Source: a virus. From it: a stretch of DNA of 26,418 bases. The position numbers were made by a program, and so were the translations under genes. The stretch covers positions 1 to 26,418 of the IMG/VR virus record IMGVR_UViG_3300048042_000004; one strand, given 5' to 3'. Below are positions 13,782-19,131 of the stretch, in pieces. The stretch's first letter is position 1, and every line of letters begins with the position of its first letter. A model generated the notes under the pieces. It was not told the DNA's origin. It worked only from the letters and a program-made list of their open reading frames with translations, and did no database searches.

Positions 13782-14215
13782 TAAGATTTACATTTAACAA
13801 GCCTGACGACATGCAGCCGATGGTAGCGCAAGGCCTTAAAGACGGTGTGCAACAAGCTACAAGTTATTTAGCAAGCTACGAAAAAAGTATTATTCCGCAA
13901 TATCCGAATATACAGCGTTCTATAATTCCCGACCTAACAGCACTTGCAAGTTACAAAGGAACCGTTATACAGCAAGTGAGTGTTGCTAAATATGGGCTGT
14001 GGGTAAATAACGGCACTGGAATATATGGGCCTTACAATACTCCAATAGTACCAAAAAATAAAAAGGTTATGGCATGGCCTAAGAATGGGCCTCAATATTT
14101 CAGAGTATCTGTTAAAGGACAACAGGCACAGCATTTTTGGGAAAAAGCAAAGACACAGACTGGCAAAGTCACTGAAATTATTCAAGCTGCAATTGAGAAA
14201 GCATCGGGGGCGTAA
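13778..14215 (+). CDS. HK97 gp10-like tail/head-joining protein
   Basis: I prefer TTG 13778, overlapping the previous stop as TTGA, giving MIRFTFNKPDD; a GTG at 13769 would add three residues. The 145-residue product has the signature of HK97 gp10-like proteins: an N-terminal helical half, then YGLWVNNGTGIYGPY, IVPKNKKVMAWP and SVKGQQAQHFWEKA, ending in a helix. Members sit at the neck or tail completion zone and help join the tail to the head. The neighbours fit that role. Confidence 0.8.
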   Translation: MIRFTFNKPDDMQPMVAQGLKDGVQQATSYLASYEKSIIPQYPNIQRSIIPDLTALASYKGTVIQQVSVAKYGLWVNNGTGIYGPYNTPIVPKNKKVMAWPKNGPQYFRVSVKGQQAQHFWEKAKTQTGKVTEIIQAAIEKASGA

Positions 14216-14217
14216 AA

Positions 14218-14661
14218 GTGGCAATACAAGATATTATTACTCAAGCAGGTGCAATATTGCAAGGCTTAACAATAGGAACGCCTCCGGTCACAGCGTTGCA
14301 AATGGTTTATACCAACTTACCGTCTGCACTTGGACAAACTCCATGCGCTACAATTATGCCTCATCGTGGCACTTTAACATGGCCTAGAAAACCAATGCAA
14401 CGCGAAGTAAATCATGACTTTGATATTTTCTTATACTTTTCTAAAGGCGGAGATTTATCCTCTGTCGACCAACTTTTAAAGCCTTACATTGATGCTGTTA
14501 TTTTGTTGTTTGACACTCATATAACGCTCAATGGTACATGTTTTAATTCTGGCATCACAGATTATAACTATGGTGGAATAACCTATGCTGGCGTTGATTA
14601 TATCGGTGTAAAATTCACTTTGCATGTTATCGAATTTAGTCCATTTCAATATCAAGCCTAA
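14218..14661 (+). CDS. Tail completion/terminator-like protein
   Basis: The start is GTG 14218 with GGGGGCG upstream (14206-14212). The 147-residue product begins MAIQDIITQAGAILQGL, has a central NHDFDIFLYFSKGG and ends HVIEFSPFQYQA. Length, alpha/beta pattern and position, after the gp10-like gene and before the tail tube, match tail terminator proteins, which cap the tail tube and set its length with the tape measure. No unique motif is visible, so the call rests on context. Confidence 0.6.
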   Translation: MAIQDIITQAGAILQGLTIGTPPVTALQMVYTNLPSALGQTPCATIMPHRGTLTWPRKPMQREVNHDFDIFLYFSKGGDLSSVDQLLKPYIDAVILLFDTHITLNGTCFNSGITDYNYGGITYAGVDYIGVKFTLHVIEFSPFQYQA

Positions 14662-14672
14662 AAGGAGGGCAT

Positions 14673-14891
14673 ATGAAATATAAATTTATAGGAGCAGAAC
14701 CGGAGTTTTTCCCGGCACTCGGTAAAGAACTTCAACCGGGTGAAACTTTTGAAAGTGATTTAACAATCGTCAACCGAAATGTTGATAAAATTACCGAAGT
14801 TGGAGCAACGCCGCCGCCCGCACAACCAATAGAACAATCACAGGAAGTAGAAACTCCAACAGAATTGCAAGGAGTGATGAGTAATGTCTAA
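14673..14891 (+). CDS. Small tail-region protein (72 aa)
   Basis: AAAGGAGGG (14661-14669) sits 3-4 nt before the first ATG. The product starts MKYKFIGAEPEFFPALGKEL and has a compact first half and a proline/glutamate-rich tail (PPPAQPIEQSQEVETPTE). Its last codons carry the ribosome binding site of the tail tube gene, with which it overlaps by 8 bases. The N-terminal half is similar in style to the small protein at 12726. Function unknown. Confidence 0.65.
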   Translation: MKYKFIGAEPEFFPALGKELQPGETFESDLTIVNRNVDKITEVGATPPPAQPIEQSQEVETPTELQGVMSNV

Positions 14892-15813
14892 TTATTTTTC
14901 CAGTGACTTACAATGGCTTGGTGCTGGTAAAGAAACCTCATGGGGAGCAGCTGCATCAAGCACATATTTTATACCTTTTAAGGACTGTAAACCTGTCGAC
15001 AAACCCGAAGTTGTAAAAGATGAGGGCACTCGTGGTGTTATGGCTGGCACATTTGGAGCTTATCAGTCCATTCGCACATCAACGTTTGATTGCGGTGGCG
15101 AAGTTTTTCCTGATAGTATAGGGCTGTTTTTGCTTGGCATGTTTGGCTCTGATACAGTTACGGGTACAACAGTCAAAACCCATACGTTTGGTCTTGCACA
15201 GACGGCACAGCCACCGTCACTCACACTAAATTATTTTAATGGAAATAACGAAAGAGCATTCACAGGGCAGAAGCTCGAAGAATTGACTTTCAAATGGGCA
15301 ATAAAGTCTGCGCTCGAATGGTCGGCAAAGTCTACTGGCAAAATTTCAACTGTTGTTGGCTCTACTGAAACAGTGTCGCTTGCAACTACGGCTCCGATTA
15401 TGTCGTGGGCATTTGCTTTGCAGCTTGCAACTGTGGCAAATCTAAACCTCGAAAGCTTTGAAATAAGTCTAAAGCGTAAAAGCGATGCAATTCATGCCGC
15501 GAACAATAGTCAAGACCCTGCTTTTATCAATGTTCAAGGCATGACAGCAACAGGCAAAATGTCTTTTGCATATACCGGAGACCCCGAACTCCTGCTTGCC
15601 TTAAATAACACACAAGAAGCAATTACTTTTGTTGGCACTCAGGCAGGTACGAGCTACGGAATTACATTCCAGCTTTCAAAGGCTTATTTTAGCGAGCCGT
15701 CAGTAAGCGGTAAAGACCACATGATGGTTGACATGTCTTTTGAGGGCTTGTTTAATGCAACTGATGCAGGTCCTTGCACAATCAGCCTTATCAATGCAGT
15801 AACAAGTTATTAA
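14884..15813 (+). CDS. Major tail tube protein
   Basis: AAGGAG (14869-14874) precedes ATG 14884. The 309-residue beta-rich protein begins WLGAGKETSWGAAASSTYFI and continues with KPEVVKDEGTRG, the typical opening of phage tail-tube proteins (G-ET-G ... Y-P). The middle and end include ERAFTGQKLEELTFKW, NLNLESFEISLKRK and MMVDMSFEGLFNA. Its place before the tail assembly chaperones and tape measure is diagnostic. It polymerises into the tube through which DNA passes. A strong terminator follows after about 60 bases. Confidence 0.85.
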   Translation: MSNYFSSDLQWLGAGKETSWGAAASSTYFIPFKDCKPVDKPEVVKDEGTRGVMAGTFGAYQSIRTSTFDCGGEVFPDSIGLFLLGMFGSDTVTGTTVKTHTFGLAQTAQPPSLTLNYFNGNNERAFTGQKLEELTFKWAIKSALEWSAKSTGKISTVVGSTETVSLATTAPIMSWAFALQLATVANLNLESFEISLKRKSDAIHAANNSQDPAFINVQGMTATGKMSFAYTGDPELLLALNNTQEAITFVGTQAGTSYGITFQLSKAYFSEPSVSGKDHMMVDMSFEGLFNATDAGPCTISLINAVTSY

Positions 15814-15870
15814 TGAGATAAGTGCGATTTATTACATTTTGTTCGTACATATAGATAAACGAAGTATTTT

Positions 15871-15907
15871 AGAGGTTTTAGTCGTAAAAAGCTAAAGCCT
15901 CTTTTTT
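15871..15907 (+). terminator. Strong rho-independent terminator after the tail tube
   Basis: AGAGGTTTTAG (15871-15881) pairs with CTAAAGCCTCT (15892-15902), one T-G wobble in 11 pairs, followed by a run of Ts to 15907. It splits the tail operon, so genes from 16032 need read-through or their own promoter. The rest of 15814-16031 shows no gene. Confidence 0.9.
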
Positions 15908-16031
15908 GTAACGCATATTCCAAAGCTTATTAAGTTTAAGGAGTGTGCGTAAAAGTTCGCAGACCTCCGATAGAGTATATCCAAAAATGGTGACACCCTT
16001 TACATTATAAAACATAAAGGAGAATAAATTT

Positions 16032-16718
16032 ATGTTAATGGAAACAACCAACTTAACCCCTATTGAGGTATTACTTAAAGTTGACAAGGATGGATTTACG
16101 AGTTCAAAAAATCTTTATGACTTTCTCAAACTAGACAAAGGCAATTACTCAAGATGGTGCAAGTCTAATATAGAAGAAAATACTTTTGCTGAAAAAAACA
16201 TTGACTATTTTTCGTTCCTCATAAAGGAAGAACGAAATCCGAACCCGACTACCGAATACAAACTTACACCATCATTCGCTAAAAAGCTTGCCATGCTTTC
16301 AAAAACAGAGTATGGAGAACAGGCACGGTGTTATTTTATAGCTTGTGAAGAGGGCTTGAAAAAGCTTGCCTTCGAACATCAGAAGTGGGAAATTGAACGA
16401 GCTAAGGGCGTTGTTATTCGGCATATTTTAACTGACACTATCAAAATTAAAATTGCTGATAGCCCACATAAACGCTTTGCCTATCCCAATTACACCAAAC
16501 TTATTTATAAAACTCTCTTTAATAAAACAATGGATGAACTTAAAAATGAATTTGGTGTTAAGGAAAAAGAAAGTGTACGCGAACATATGACTGCCGAGCA
16601 ACTTCAAGAAGTTGAAAGTATGGAAATGCTTATCAGCAGTCTTATCAATATCGGCATGAGCTACGATGAAATCAAAGAATTTATAATTTTAAAATGCACG
16701 TTAAGATTGACGGCATAA
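16032..16718 (+). CDS. AntA-type phage antirepressor with ORF6C-like C-terminus
   Basis: AAAGGAGA (16016-16023) precedes ATG 16032. Residues about 20-110 match the AntA/AntB antirepressor domain: TSSKNLYDFLKLDKGNYSRW, then FAEKNIDYF, TEYKLTPSFAKKLAMLSKTE and GEQARCYFIACEE. Residues 145-218 (RFAYPNYTKLIYKTLF, VREHMTAEQLQEVESMEMLI, IGMSYDEIKEFI) resemble the C-terminal domains joined to such regulators (ORF6C-like). Antirepressors counteract the phage repressor to favour lytic growth. Finding one between tail tube and tail chaperones, just after a strong terminator, is unusual and marks it as an inserted cargo gene (moron). Confidence 0.82.
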   Translation: MLMETTNLTPIEVLLKVDKDGFTSSKNLYDFLKLDKGNYSRWCKSNIEENTFAEKNIDYFSFLIKEERNPNPTTEYKLTPSFAKKLAMLSKTEYGEQARCYFIACEEGLKKLAFEHQKWEIERAKGVVIRHILTDTIKIKIADSPHKRFAYPNYTKLIYKTLFNKTMDELKNEFGVKEKESVREHMTAEQLQEVESMEMLISSLINIGMSYDEIKEFIILKCTLRLTA

Positions 16719-16737
16719 TATAGGAGGAAAATAGATT

Positions 16738-17106
16738 ATGGGATATAACATAAAGTACAAAGCACCAACTATTAAAAAAGAATTCCCCGAAATTGGGGAT
16801 AATGAGGGAACACCGTTTTTTGTGGAATTTAAAAATCCACATTTGCTCCCATATGGTGAAAAGGTGAAGACGCAAACAGCGGCGGGGATTACTTCTGGTG
16901 CAACTCCTGACGAACGAATTAATCAAATGGGAAGTTACGCACAGAGCTTAATCACAAGTTGGAATTTGCTTGACAAGGAAACGGAAGAAGCGGTTGACTT
17001 CAATGATTCTGATGCTTTACAAAAAGTACCGTCTGAAATTGTTGAAACAATTATTTCTGAAATGCTACCATTGAAAGCTAAGCAGGAAAAAATAAAAAAC
17101 TCCTAA
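16738..17106 (+). CDS. Tail assembly chaperone, short form (gpG-like)
   Basis: TAGGAGG (16720-16726) precedes ATG 16738. The 122-residue acidic/helical product starts MGYNIKYKAPTIKKEFPEIG and ends KAKQEKIKNS. Position between the tail tube and the tape measure is that of the lambda gpG-type chaperone. The last codons ATA AAA AAC form a canonical A AAA AAC slippery heptamer (17094-17100), so most ribosomes stop at 17104-17106 and a minority shift into the frame ending at 17321. The chaperone keeps the tape measure soluble and recruits tube subunits. Confidence 0.8.
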   Translation: MGYNIKYKAPTIKKEFPEIGDNEGTPFFVEFKNPHLLPYGEKVKTQTAAGITSGATPDERINQMGSYAQSLITSWNLLDKETEEAVDFNDSDALQKVPSEIVETIISEMLPLKAKQEKIKNS

Positions 17107-17321
17107 ATGCGGTCAAGGATTTACAGCTTAACCGCATAAGCTCATGGAATGCCCCACAGGACGTTGATTATACGCCGTACATGGAACATCGCCTATGCAA
17201 AGAATGGGGCTGTACACCGTCACAATTACGCAAGGAACGCAACGAAGATGTGCAGCTCGCATTTCGGTTTATGGACATGGAGGGCGAAGTAGCAAATATC
17301 AAATCAAAAGAAAAACGGTAG
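16738..17321 (+). CDS. Tail assembly chaperone, frameshifted long form (gpGT-like)
   Basis: This protein is joined from 16738-17100 and 17100-17321, the C at 17100 being read twice after a -1 slip. The downstream frame has no start codon of its own and is open for 73 codons: LLNAVKDLQLNRISSWN, then DVDYTPYMEHRLCKEWGCTP, and VQLAFRFMDMEGEV, ending KSKEKR. The fusion is 194 residues. The extension resembles the T part of gpGT-type chaperones, which contacts the tail tube while the G part binds the tape measure. Slippery site, spacer and hairpin all fit the known mechanism. Confidence 0.85.
17094..17142 (+). promoter_or_regulatory. Programmed -1 ribosomal frameshift site with downstream hairpin
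   Basis: The heptamer A AAA AAC at 17094-17100 is in the correct zero-frame phase. After a 6-nt spacer containing the zero-frame stop, ATGCGGT (17107-17113) pairs perfectly with ACCGCAT (17131-17137). A second perfect stem, AGCTTA (17125-17130)/TAAGCT (17137-17142), would compete with the first. Confidence 0.85.
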
Positions 17322-17334
17322 GAGATGATGCAAA

Positions 17335-17475
17335 ATGCCGGGCAGCGGTAAACGGATGAACTCTCTCGAAAAAAGAATTGCCGCCCTCGAAAAGCAACTT
17401 CAAGGGCGGCAAAGTAAGTCTACGGATGATTTGGAAAAGAAACTGGACGGAATTTTTGCTAAGTATTCAAAATAG
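17335..17475 (+). CDS. Small coiled-coil protein (46 aa)
   Basis: TAGGAGATGA precedes ATG 17335. The product MPGSGKRMNSLEKRIAALEK continues as a heptad-like helix (LEKKLDGIFAKYSK at the end). Its DNA contains a perfect 10-bp inverted repeat (17378-17387 with 17403-17412). Short helical proteins at this position can be extra chaperone components, but no family is recognised. Confidence 0.55.
   Translation: MPGSGKRMNSLEKRIAALEKQLQGRQSKSTDDLEKKLDGIFAKYSK
17378..17412. repeat. Perfect inverted repeat inside a small gene
   Basis: TTGCCGCCCT (17378-17387) and AGGGCGGCAA (17403-17412) are exact complements around a 15-nt loop, GC-rich against an AT-rich background. No T-run follows immediately. 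It may act as an mRNA structure or simply reflect Ala/Leu and Gly/Arg codons. Confidence 0.6.
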
Positions 17476-17528
17476 AACTAAGCCGTGAATGGTATCCATT
17501 CAGAAGTTGAAAGTGAGATGAAAGAGAA

Positions 17529-17693
17529 GTGAACGAGTCAAAAAATAGCGTACTTCCTCTGATAAAAGAAGTATGCGAAGAAAGCGATTTACAGTTAATA
17601 CAGGAACTTGTAAATAGCCACGTTTGGATTGTATTTATGATTTACAATCCAGTGCCAGAGAAAACGGTATTTTGCCTCGGCAGAGTTATTTGA
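17529..17693 (+). CDS. Possible small protein (54 aa), GTG start
   Basis: A GTG at 17529 after AAAGAGA opens a frame starting MNESKNSVLPLIKEVCEESD and ending PEKTVFCLGRVI. An in-frame stop at 17514-17516 limits how far upstream it could start. The ribosome binding site is only moderate. Its 3' end overlaps by 8 bases the end of a gene on the opposite strand whose C-terminal style is similar (W followed by hydrophobics, then a final LG/IGK). It could be a true small gene or a worn remnant of one. Confidence 0.4.
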   Translation: MNESKNSVLPLIKEVCEESDLQLIQELVNSHVWIVFMIYNPVPEKTVFCLGRVI

Positions 17694-17865
17694 GCTTTCC
17701 AATAATGTACTTTGGCTCACTACCAATTAAATCGTTGTCCATTTGGTAGTAATGAATGTACGTATTCAAGAGAATCCAACCATTGTTGATTTTTTCATTC
17801 ACTTTTGATAAATCGTACTCCTCTTTAATTTCTGCAACATTAAATATCGGGTTAGTTTCCATCAT
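17686..17865 (-). CDS. Small reverse-strand accessory protein (59 aa)
   Basis: Read on the minus strand, ATG at 17865-17863 (with a second ATG immediately after) follows GGAAAGGAGG at ideal spacing. The product starts MMETNPIFNVAEIKEEYDLS and continues KVNEKINNGWILLNTYIHYY, ending PKYIIGKLK. The pattern of a small alpha/beta protein with a GW-hydrophobic core is common in tiny phage or host accessory proteins. It has its own sigma-A-like promoter at 17886-17914. It runs against the tail operon and converges with the frame at 17529. Function unknown. Confidence 0.7.
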   Translation of the reverse strand: MMETNPIFNVAEIKEEYDLSKVNEKINNGWILLNTYIHYYQMDNDLIGSEPKYIIGKLK

Positions 17866-17885
17866 CTATCCCTCCTTTCCACCTA

Positions 17886-17914
17886 ATTTTATTCCTAATA
17901 TCAGTAACTTTCAA
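17886..17914 (-). promoter_or_regulatory. Sigma-A-like promoter for the reverse-strand gene
   Basis: On the minus strand the sequence reads TTGAAA (17914-17909), a 17-nt spacer, then TAAAAT (17891-17886), about 20 nt before the ribosome binding site of the gene ending at 17686. Both boxes are close to consensus. Confidence 0.65.
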
Positions 17915-17922
17915 TTAAACCG

Positions 17923-17951
17923 TTGATATTCTCCATAATACGGAATATAAT
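17923..17951 (+). promoter_or_regulatory. Strong sigma-A-like promoter for the SHOCT gene
   Basis: TTGATA (17923-17928), a 17-nt spacer and a consensus TATAAT (17946-17951) lie 24 nt before ATG 17976. The promoter is back to back with the one at 17886-17914 and implies expression of the cargo gene independently of the late operon. Confidence 0.75.
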
Positions 17952-17975
17952 TAATGAAAAGAGGGGGCGTATTTA

Positions 17976-18560
17976 ATGGCAGACACAAAATCAATTTCTT
18001 ATGGGAAGATAGCATGTGATTATTGTGGTGGATTAGTAGACGAAATAGATGCAAAAAATCCTTTTACGGTGAATATAACACTTGAAGGAATTGAAGTTAC
18101 TTTTTTCTTGTCACCTTCCGTAAAACGAACTTTTAATCCATACAATCGTAGAAAAACGATTGTATTTCCTATGGACAATATTAAAGATGTTTCTTTCAAA
18201 ACTGACGAGCAAATCTCGAAAGATGTAACTTTAACTCGATTGCTTTTAACTGGTGTACTTGCATTTGGATTAAAGAAAAAATCAAAAAACGTAACCAATT
18301 ATCTTACGATTGAATATGATTTAGATGGCATTCATTCAGATTTAATTTTAAAAGGTGCTTCAATTGTAAAATTAAATTCACTGATTTTAAAAGCTCGAAG
18401 AGATTATTTGATTGAGAATCCACTCGCGCAACCAATTGAAGAATCTACAGCGTCAAACATTCCATCCCAAATTAAGCAACTTTCCGATTTAAAAAATCAA
18501 GGCATTTTGACCGAAGAAGAATTTAGCTATAAAAAAGCTGAATTGCTCGCAAAAATGTAA
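17976..18560 (+). CDS. SHOCT-domain protein with PH-like region
   Basis: GAGGGGGCG upstream and ATG 17976 give a 194-residue protein. Near the N-terminus is a CDYC motif (C14, C17). Residues 35-140 look like a bacterial PH-type beta domain (IVFPMDNIKDVSFKTDEQIS, TRLLLTGVLAFGLKKKSKN). Residues 162-194 are a clear SHOCT motif: PSQIKQLSDLKNQGILTEEE followed by KKAELLAKM. SHOCT domains are short C-terminal oligomerisation-like modules on many bacterial and prophage proteins of unknown role. With its own promoter and two terminators, this gene is a self-contained cargo unit inside the tail operon. Confidence 0.8.
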   Translation: MADTKSISYGKIACDYCGGLVDEIDAKNPFTVNITLEGIEVTFFLSPSVKRTFNPYNRRKTIVFPMDNIKDVSFKTDEQISKDVTLTRLLLTGVLAFGLKKKSKNVTNYLTIEYDLDGIHSDLILKGASIVKLNSLILKARRDYLIENPLAQPIEESTASNIPSQIKQLSDLKNQGILTEEEFSYKKAELLAKM

Positions 18561-18567
18561 TTTTTAA

Positions 18568-18600
18568 AAGCTCGTTACTGATTGTAGCGGGCTTCTTTTA
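18568..18600 (+). terminator. Terminator after the SHOCT gene
   Basis: AAGCTCGTTAC (18568-18578) pairs with GTAGCGGGCTT (18584-18594), two wobbles in 11 pairs, around a 5-nt loop, followed by CTTTTA. Confidence 0.85.
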
Positions 18601-18607
18601 TGCTCGA

Positions 18608-18631
18608 AAGCATCCGTAAGGGTGCTTTTTT
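18608..18631 (+). terminator. Second, tandem terminator
   Basis: AAGCATCC (18608-18615) pairs with GGGTGCTT (18620-18627), one wobble, around GTAA, followed by six Ts. With the preceding hairpin it tightly insulates the cargo gene from downstream tail genes. Confidence 0.85.
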
Positions 18632-18663
18632 CATGCCCATTTTTAAGAAGGGAAGTGAAATTA

Positions 18664-18822
18664 ATGAATTCTAATAAAGTGAATGCTCAGCAAGACCTCG
18701 CGATGAAAATTGCTTTGATTCTTGAGACAGAAAAATGCACGGTAAACGAATCTTATATTGTTCTTGACATTGTTAAGGAGACGATACGTGATTCAAAATT
18801 TACCGTGCGAAAAGAAAACTAG
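18664..18822 (+). CDS. Small hypothetical phage protein (52 aa)
   Basis: GAAGGGAAGTG upstream supports ATG 18664 rather than an in-frame codon at 18622 that lies inside the terminator. The product MNSNKVNAQQDLAMKIALIL continues with TVNESYIVLDIVKETIRDS and ends FTVRKEN. It looks helical and soluble. Its stop region overlaps by 4 bases the end of the reverse-strand gene at 18819. Lacking a promoter of its own that I can see, it may depend on read-through. Family not recognised. Confidence 0.6.
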   Translation: MNSNKVNAQQDLAMKIALILETEKCTVNESYIVLDIVKETIRDSKFTVRKEN

Positions 18823-19058
18823 ATTTTGCTTTCGATGTACTTTAATCCCAAATAAGATGGTCTAGGATTATAGATGCTTACGATTCCTTTTTGATAAGTA
18901 AGGCCTTTTACCAGTCCTTTGCTCAAGCACTCTTCCAACGCATCATTAAAATTGCCTTGCCCTAATGAATTTGAAATTTCGTTAATGTCTTTCTCATCCT
19001 TTACACCTTTAAGGATTGACAACATTGCAGATTCAAATTCTTCTGATGTTTTAATCAT
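18819..19058 (-). CDS. YjcQ-like small winged-helix protein (79 aa)
   Basis: On the minus strand GGGAGGGAGGTGAT sits at ideal spacing before the ATG ending at 19058. The product begins MIKTSEEFESAMLSILKGVK, continues NFNDALEECLSKGLVKGLTY and ends LGLKYIESKI. This order (helices, a recognition-like helix, GLV-G, a beta wing, then LGLKYIE) resembles YjcQ-type proteins of Bacillota prophages, which have a winged-helix fold and unknown role. A promoter-like pair lies at 19084-19112. It is transcribed against the tail operon. Confidence 0.7.
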   Translation of the reverse strand: MIKTSEEFESAMLSILKGVKDEKDINEISNSLGQGNFNDALEECLSKGLVKGLTYQKGIVSIYNPRPSYLGLKYIESKI

Positions 19059-19083
19059 TCTGTATCACCTCCCTCCCGAGAAA

Positions 19084-19112
19084 ATTATAATCCATTATTC
19101 GACATTATACAA
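19084..19112 (-). promoter_or_regulatory. Sigma-A-like promoter for the YjcQ-like gene
   Basis: On the minus strand, TTGTAT (19112-19107), a 17-nt spacer and consensus TATAAT (19089-19084) precede the gene ending at 19058 by about 25 nt. It lies immediately before the ribosome binding site of the tape measure gene on the other strand. Confidence 0.65.
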
Positions 19113-19131
19113 CTGAAAGGAGGTAATAATC

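Noticed and set aside
14884-15813. Tail sheath gene indicating a contractile phage
   Set aside because: Too short and of tail-tube type; no sheath gene is found before it, and the gpG/GT-tape measure order fits a non-contractile tail.
17107-17142. H-type pseudoknot downstream of the slippery site
   Set aside because: The two stems are adjacent and share a base, leaving no loop to cross the 7-bp first stem. They are more likely alternative hairpins.
18664-19058. Toxin-antitoxin pair
   Set aside because: The genes converge rather than forming an operon, have separate control, and show no toxin fold.
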